From: Calvatia gigantea
Lineage: Eukaryota > Basidiomycota > Agaricomycetes > Agaricales > Lycoperdaceae
Assembly: GCA_025093985.1 (NCBI GenBank)
Contig: JACAAK010000006.1
Location: 1,736,001-1,800,000, forward strand
Length of the DNA stretch: 64,000 bases
Reading direction: 5' to 3'
The position numbers and the translations under genes are program-made. This document shows, one piece after another, positions 61,198-64,000 of this stretch (the first letter of the stretch is position 1; the number at the start of each line of letters is the position of its first letter). The notes below the pieces were generated by a model, which saw only the letters and a list, made by a program, of their open reading frames with translations, did no database searches and had not been told where the DNA came from.

Positions 61198-63636
61198 GTT
61201 GTGGTATGAATGGGCTGGTCCCCATTGGGTGAAGAAGTGATGGATCTGCTTGTGTATAGTTTTCATTTTGCTTGCTTTGTTATGCGGTCTGCTGTGATTT
61301 CTCAACCTAATGTACCTACCCACCTTCGGACATGCTCCATTTCCCCTATTTATTACTTGTACAAACTTGTGTATACTCCCCCCCATAATTAGAGCATCTT
61401 GAAGTTTCTATACACCTCTTCAACCATTCAGGCCGATACCCTGCAATCTGCCTGGGTGATAAGGATCCTTTCTGGCTGCTTCTTCCGCGCTGATGGAGAG
61501 AGATGATCAAGGTTTCCGAATTGGGAGAGCTCGAAAGCAACTCAGGTGGGCCCAACTGACGTAGATAGTGGCGTTGCGATTGGCTTGCTGGTCCTTCCGT
61601 ACTGCAACTGTTGGCGGTTTAGAAGAGCATTTTGGAAGAGACAAGAGCCATTTCGTCAGCAAGATTGCAGGTGAACGGGTAGCTTCCGGCGATGCAGCAC
61701 AATGTTTGGTTTCAGAGAAATTTCCAAGGACCTGTGTTTAGCGGAAGCACGTCCTCGGGAGAGCCAGAGTGCTGGATTTGAAAGGTCAATAAGACACAGA
61801 TCACTATTCACCTCGCATTTTTCACTTTCATGATTGCCGTACCCTCTCTGCCTCGCCTCAATATGGACTTTCTGAATGGAACACCTCATCAACTTCAACA
61901 CACTGAAAGTACTAACAGTTAGGTGGATGTGGGAAAAAATGCCACTTGCTCCTGACGTGGTCCCTTCCATGGACCATGGGCCTGTTGGGTGAAACCACCC
62001 CTTCCACTGTGAGAAACGATCCACCGGTTAATAGAATCGAAGATGTAGCTGGGCATGGAAAGGTGGCATGGATACTCGCGGACATCCACACAGCGCTGGA
62101 ATGATCACTACTTTGACCCTGCCCCTCGATAACAGTCTTCCCATACTAGAACTTCAAAGATTGACACAAGCTCCACCCTTCAAGACCCCAAATACTTGTG
62201 CATATGCTTATCGGAAGCCATACCCAGGTATTGTCGACTCCAGATTTTTTGACCCTGAATGCTTTGTTGACACGATTGTAGTCTTGGGAGATCATCGCTC
62301 TATTTACGTTGAGTCTTCCTCAAGCAAGAAGGTAGTAAAGGAGTTAGTGACGAAAGCGTGATCATTCGAGAGTCTTGATTGATGGTAGTTAATGTAGCTC
62401 ATTTTGACAGCGAGCATTCGACGCTCGTAGTCCAAAACTTTGCGTGGCCAGACATCGCAAGCATCCTGCTCAGTGGCCCAAAGACCCAACCTTCACTGAC
62501 ACATGAAAAATGGAACATGGTCCTTGTTGGAGCTACCACTCTTCTGATGAAATATGCTTGAGACATGCTACATATCGTGCGCTTAATTATCGCCCACATC
62601 GGGCTAACCACTGAAAATCCGAGACGCATACCTCTCGACAAGGAAATAATACTGCCGGCAAGCAATCGCGAATGACTCGATCCTGATGAGAAGATGAGGG
62701 GATAGCGCCAACAAATTTAGACCCCCACCAGATCAACGAATCTGAGTGAATTGTTGTCCATCGGCGCTTGGTGCCACCGAGGCGGCTCGTGGAAATCGAG
62801 GTACTCCCTGGCACGAGTTCCACGGCATGAGGGGAAAAACTGTGCAGTGAGGGATATACGACCAGCTTCGCCGTATATTTGTTCTGCGCTGTAGACTGTC
62901 TCTATCCTTCGGTGAGGAACCTTGGAGCGTCAGGTGAGAAGGTGGCGGACGCGGTCCTTCGGGGTCCTTCAAATGAGAGAAGATGTCAAAATAACGAATA
63001 CAAAAAAGGCGATACTTCGATTTTTGGTTGTCCGGAGAACGTGGAGTTCCTCATGTTTAGGCCCCATATCTAAGACAAGGGTTTTGTCCTCTCCTATGCT
63101 TTCAGGACCCCTCATTCAAGCGTGTTGGGGTGCAAATCCTTCCAGACCCCAACTCCAAACGATATGGAATATATTTTATCCTTGAAGTGCTGGCATGCTG
63201 GGCTTTCGACGACTGTGCGGGGCAAACGTAAGGATCCCTGTTCTTCATGTTTTCGGATTGAAAGAGGCCATGCACCGTGGCGAGACGAAGTAAAGGATAT
63301 CAGCGAATATCCCCTACCTAATACCCAAGCATCCTCGAGAGTTACTGTTAACTGGTGGAGGCAATAATCTTTGATTAAAAAATATTGTAGACATGTTACT
63401 TCCGGAAAAACAAACGGCACAGACCGGCGTTGCTGGCACTGTCGTGAAACGCTCTTCGATGCAGAAGATCTGATCAGGCAAGCAAGAAAGGGGACTGAAG
63501 GGGAAAGGAGACAGGGTCGGGGGAATATTATTATCGTGGGAAAGTTAAGGTTTGGAGCAGCAAGCAAACACATGCTCTCAATCTCTCTACTGAACGCTGA
63601 ACTACTGTACTCTATCGTTTTCGACGATCGCAGTTA
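61198..63636. other. Region without a confirmed gene, about 2.4 kb
   Basis: Holds RING protein 2 3' UTR, two protein-like plus-strand frames (listed separately) and minus-strand frames at 61656-62024 and 63112-63573 without known motifs. The right end is the promoter of the R-SNARE gene. Confidence 0.45.
62068..62561 (+). CDS. Possible unknown gene or relic in two frames
   Basis: The frame 62068-62361 (with VDSRFFDPECFVDTIVVLGD) and the frame 62379-62561 (HSTLVVQNFAWPDIASILL) look protein-like and lie head to tail in different frames with a gap under 20 bases. They might be one broken or spliced gene. No family recognised. Confidence 0.25.
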
Positions 63637-64000
63637 TGTCACTGGTACTTGCCAATCCACCGACATTGAGACAGCGTTTGTTGACGACCTGAACCCAGAT
63701 TCATGCACTGGTAGCAAAAGGGCAAACAATTCTCGCCGAACACCAACAGCCTGGGAAACGAGACTTCTCACAGGGTGTGATTCTTTGCACCTTCTATGCT
63801 AGACTTTTGGTATTTATTCAACCTGATAGCGACACAGACTATTTTGTCGAAGATTCCTCCGAATGACAGGTAAGTCAATCAGAACATGGAACCGACATAT
63901 ACTCATTTGGTGTCATCAGCAAGTTGACTTATGTCTGGGAGCAATACCTTTTCCATTATGTGTCGGAAGGGGGGTATATTTATTTGGTAATGGCAGATGA
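63637..64000 (+). CDS. VAMP7/synaptobrevin-like R-SNARE, longin domain, runs off the right edge
   Basis: Vesicle R-SNARE for fusion with late endosome/vacuole or plasma membrane. Exons by phase: 63637-63645 (9 nt, Met-Ser-Leu), 63699-63774, 63830-63869 and 63920 to beyond 64000. The joined start reads MSLIHALVAKGQTILAEHQ, then RDFSQATQTILSKIPPND, then SKLTYVWEQYLFHYVSEGG and YIYLVMADD. This is the longin-domain signature of VAMP7/Nyv1-type proteins (exposed loop, then the F-H-Y strand and L-x-M-A-D-D). The SNARE motif and membrane anchor lie outside the window. It is easily missed because all visible exons are short and spread over three frames. Exact paralogue unknown. Confidence 0.88.

Overview
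The window looks like nuclear DNA of a filamentous basidiomycete, most likely a mushroom-forming Agaricomycete. The reasons are short introns (about 50-80 nt, GTRNGT donors, CTNAC-like branch points, YAG acceptors), several very small exons, a fused mitochondrial ARG5,6 gene, a COMT-like O-methyltransferase family with a Ser/Pro-rich tail, F-box genes in several copies, a CYP-type P450 and CmcJ/NvfI-type oxidoreductases. No prokaryotic, viral or CRISPR features were seen. Exon joins were worked out by eye from reading frames and splice motifs, so individual borders may be off by a few bases.

Layout. 1-5.4 kb: the 5' part of calcineurin A (runs off the left edge), the bifunctional arginine-biosynthesis gene ARG5,6, and a small membrane/coiled-coil protein, all on the minus strand. 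5.4-8.7 kb: no convincing gene. 8.7-12.3 kb: an O-methyltransferase. 13-20 kb: RRP7 (rRNA processing), an F-box protein, a metallo-beta-lactamase-fold hydrolase and a secreted hydrophobic protein. 20.8-23.1 kb: a cytochrome P450. 26.1-29.8 kb: two tandem CmcJ/NvfI-family oxidoreductases with a small TA-flanked inverted-repeat element between them, then an intron-dense Elongin C gene. 33.5-35.2 kb: RING protein 1. 35.2-41.3 kb: gene-poor, with a hairpin element and a dead P450 fragment. 41.4-45.3 kb: a secreted GDSL esterase and the mRNA-export factor GLE1. 46-52.4 kb: an F-box cluster (one intact gene, one decayed copy, one with a broken 3' part). 52.6-64 kb: an intron-containing tRNA-Tyr, a 66-residue HTH protein, ribosomal protein uS11 (RPS14), a GPT2/SCT1-type acyltransferase, RING protein 2, and the first exons of a VAMP7-like R-SNARE that runs off the right edge.

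Housekeeping genes (calcineurin A, ARG5,6, RRP7, Elongin C, GLE1, RPS14, acyltransferase, R-SNARE) alternate with lineage-specific ones (F-box, P450, CmcJ-like, O-methyltransferase, secreted proteins). P450, O-methyltransferase and CmcJ-type genes are typical of secondary metabolism, but no backbone synthase is present, so a biosynthetic cluster is not claimed. Most striking are the tiny exons: 4-nt exons in both RING genes, a 14-nt exon carrying part of the P450 I-helix, 11- and 13-nt exons in the acyltransferase, and an RPS14 first exon that is only the ATG. Several genes also show one-base frame breaks (ARG5,6, GLE1, the third F-box gene) that are either assembly errors or real lesions.
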